Shown here: positions 5,374-6,425 of the stretch, one piece after another
Numbering within the stretch: position 1 is the first letter of the stretch
How the letters are laid out: the number at the start of each line of letters is the position of its first letter
NCBI GenBank assembly: GCA_007134165.1
Contig: SLLJ01000164.1
Span: 1-6,425, forward strand
DNA: 6,425 nt
Direction: 5' to 3'
DNA from: Nitriliruptoraceae bacterium
GTDB taxonomy: Bacteria; Actinomycetota; Nitriliruptoria; Nitriliruptorales; Nitriliruptoraceae
Notes under the pieces: generated by a model
The model's database searches: none
Told to the model about the DNA's origin: nothing
What the model saw: the letters and a program-made list of their open reading frames with translations, nothing else
Translations under genes and position numbers: made by a program

Positions 5374-6425
5374 ATGCATGGTGACCTGGCTGGTTCGACC
5401 GCGGCTGCCATCTTCCAGCGTCTGGCGGATGGTGGTGAGACCGGCATTCTCAAGTTCGTCGGTGTCGACGGGCCGGGCGAGCTGGTGCTCGAGGACGGCG
5501 TGTTCGTGTCGGCGCGGTCGCCCACATCCCGAGGTCAGATCGGTCACCGGCTGGTCGGCGCGGGACGGCTCGAGCGCGACGATCTCGAGTCGGTCCTCAG
5601 CGACCCGGAGGTGGCCGCTGGGCGGCTACGGATCGGCGCGGCACTCGTCGAGCGGGGGCTGGTGTCGAGCGAGACCGTCCGCGAGACGATACGAGAGCAG
5701 GTGCTCGACGCGGCCTTCGAACTGCTCGGGTGGCGCTACGGCAGCTACGCCTTCTTCCCGGGCACCCCTGAACACATCGAGCAGGTGCCCGTGCGGGTCC
5801 CGCTGAACGAGTGCCTGCGCGAGGTCGAACAACGTCAAGCCGAATGGACACGGCTTTCCGCCGCGATCCCCGACCTCGAGGCCATTCCGAGCGTCCGGGA
5901 GAGCACCACCGAGACGAGCACCGAACTGCAGCCTGCCGAGTCCATCCTGCTCGCCGGGATCGACGGCCGGCGGTCGATCCGCGGACTCGCCGAGGATCTG
6001 GGCTACGGCACGTTCGAGACGGCACGTGTCGTCTTCCGTCTGCTCGAGCTCGGGGTGGTCGAGGTTCCGCTGCCCGAGGACGAGATCGGCTCGGCGCTCG
6101 ACGAGGCGATGCACTGGGAACCCCGACCCGCGCCGCGGCCCGAACCCCGACCCGCCCCCGGTCCAGCGACTGCGGCCCAACCAGACCCCGAGGCGACACC
6201 AGCACCAGAGCTGACCCCAGCACCAGTGCCGAAGCCAGTTTCAGAGCCGACACCCGAGCCACCACCAGCACCACGTCCGGAGCCGACACCAGCACCAGAG
6301 CCGACACCCGAGCCACCACCAGCACCACGTCCAGAGCCGACACCCGAGCCACCACCAGCACCACGTCCAGAGCCGACACCCGAGCCACCACCAGCACCAC
6401 GTCCAGAGCCGACACCCGAGCCACC
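5374..6425 (+). CDS. DUF4388 (PATAN) domain protein with proline-rich repeat tail, 3' end beyond window
   Basis: At least 350 residues, open to the window edge. Residues about 2-50 are a DUF4388/PATAN start (HGDLAGSTAAAIFQRLADGG, GILKF, LVLEDGVFVSA). Residues about 55-145 contain two short helical blocks with IGHRLV..GRLERDDL and IGAALVERGLVSSETVRE, then ELLGWRYGSYAFFPG, all usual in long DUF4388 proteins. Residues about 188-232 look like a winged-helix unit (AGIDGRRSIRGLAEDLGY, VFRLLELGVVEVP). From about residue 249 the chain is almost only Pro, Glu, Ala, Thr and Arg. The function is unknown; PATAN proteins occur in bacterial signalling and motility-related systems. The gene is divergent from the RsiG-like operon across 97 bp, so shared control is plausible. 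No signal peptide or membrane segment is seen in the visible part. The ATG is the only start codon in frame near the domain's beginning. Confidence 0.85.
   Translation, partial: MHGDLAGSTAAAIFQRLADGGETGILKFVGVDGPGELVLEDGVFVSARSPTSRGQIGHRLVGAGRLERDDLESVLSDPEVAAGRLRIGAALVERGLVSSETVRETIREQVLDAAFELLGWRYGSYAFFPGTPEHIEQVPVRVPLNECLREVEQRQAEWTRLSAAIPDLEAIPSVRESTTETSTELQPAESILLAGIDGRRSIRGLAEDLGYGTFETARVVFRLLELGVVEVPLPEDEIGSALDEAMHWEPRPAPRPEPRPAPGPATAAQPDPEATPAPELTPAPVPKPVSEPTPEPPPAPRPEPTPAPEPTPEPPPAPRPEPTPEPPPAPRPEPTPEPPPAPRPEPTPEP
6241..6425 (+). repeat. 36-bp tandem repeats encoding a PEPTPEPPPAPR-type tail
   Basis: Four full 36-bp copies (6241-6276, 6295-6330, 6331-6366, 6367-6402), an 18-bp partial unit after the first (6277-6294) and 23 bp of another at the window end. 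The last copies are identical; the first differs at one base, T6241 for C. Each unit encodes 12 residues, PEPTPEPPPAPR. Codons are mostly CCA, GCA and ACA rather than the G/C-ending codons used elsewhere in the gene. That points to recent expansion by slippage or unequal exchange. The total copy number is unknown because the array crosses the edge. Confidence 0.93.

Noticed and set aside
5597..6424. Minus-strand frame with a repeated ARVSALDVVLVV-like sequence
   Set aside because: It is the complement of the proline-rich repeat in the DUF4388 gene. The plus-strand frame has recognisable domains upstream of the repeat.
6241..6425. Possible CRISPR array or intergenic satellite from the 36-bp periodicity
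   Set aside because: The units are contiguous without spacers, are multiples of three and stay in frame with the DUF4388 gene, so this is a coding repeat.

Overview
The window is very GC-rich DNA with short intergenic gaps, frequent GTG starts and stop/start overlaps. It looks like the chromosome of a high-GC actinomycetote. Two lineage markers support this: the N-terminus of a mycothiol-type glycosyltransferase (MshA), and a protein with the c-di-GMP-binding signature of the actinobacterial anti-sigma factor RsiG. The mix of RsiG-like, HD-GYP and DUF4388 proteins would suit a deep-branching, non-streptomycete class, but the exact taxon cannot be fixed from this sequence.

Layout from left to right. 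(1) Positions 1-2027, minus strand: a three-gene run read in the order XRE-type regulator (2027-1497), BioF2/CelD-like GNAT acyltransferase (1500-436) and MshA-like GT4 glycosyltransferase (439 to beyond the left edge). Successive genes can overlap by 4 bases (GTGA, ATGA). (2) Positions 2028-2614: a 587-bp non-coding gap. It holds two near-identical imperfect palindromes, a small array of ~21-bp repeats and a perfect 13-bp-stem hairpin just past the asparaginase stop. (3) Positions 2615-5276, minus strand: a four-gene run read in the order RsiG-like protein, stand-alone receiver domain, HD-GYP phosphodiesterase and R. etli-type asparaginase. Its junctions are a 4-bp GTGA overlap, a 3-bp gap and another 4-bp GTGA overlap. 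(4) Positions 5277-5373: a 97-bp divergent promoter region. (5) From 5374 to the right edge, plus strand: a DUF4388 (PATAN) protein whose C-terminal part is a proline-rich tail built from 36-bp (12-residue) tandem repeats; the gene runs off the window.

The most interesting part is 3610-5276. The first gene matches the published RsiG signature E-x3-S-x2-R-x3-Q-x3-D exactly in its N-terminal half. Its C-terminal half carries a second copy in which only the Gln is changed (to Phe). The next gene is a receiver domain that has lost both the phospho-acceptor Asp (Gly56) and the conserved Thr/Ser (Ala86), so it is probably a pseudo-receiver. The third is an HD-GYP enzyme with all expected metal and catalytic residues. 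Together they look like a compact c-di-GMP module with a probable c-di-GMP reader, a phosphorylation-blind adaptor and a c-di-GMP eraser. No sigma factor or diguanylate cyclase gene is visible here. The linkage of the three genes is seen in the sequence; their joint function is inferred.

Both end genes (mshA-like and DUF4388) are cut by the window edges. No tRNA, rRNA, transposase, integrase or CRISPR array was seen.
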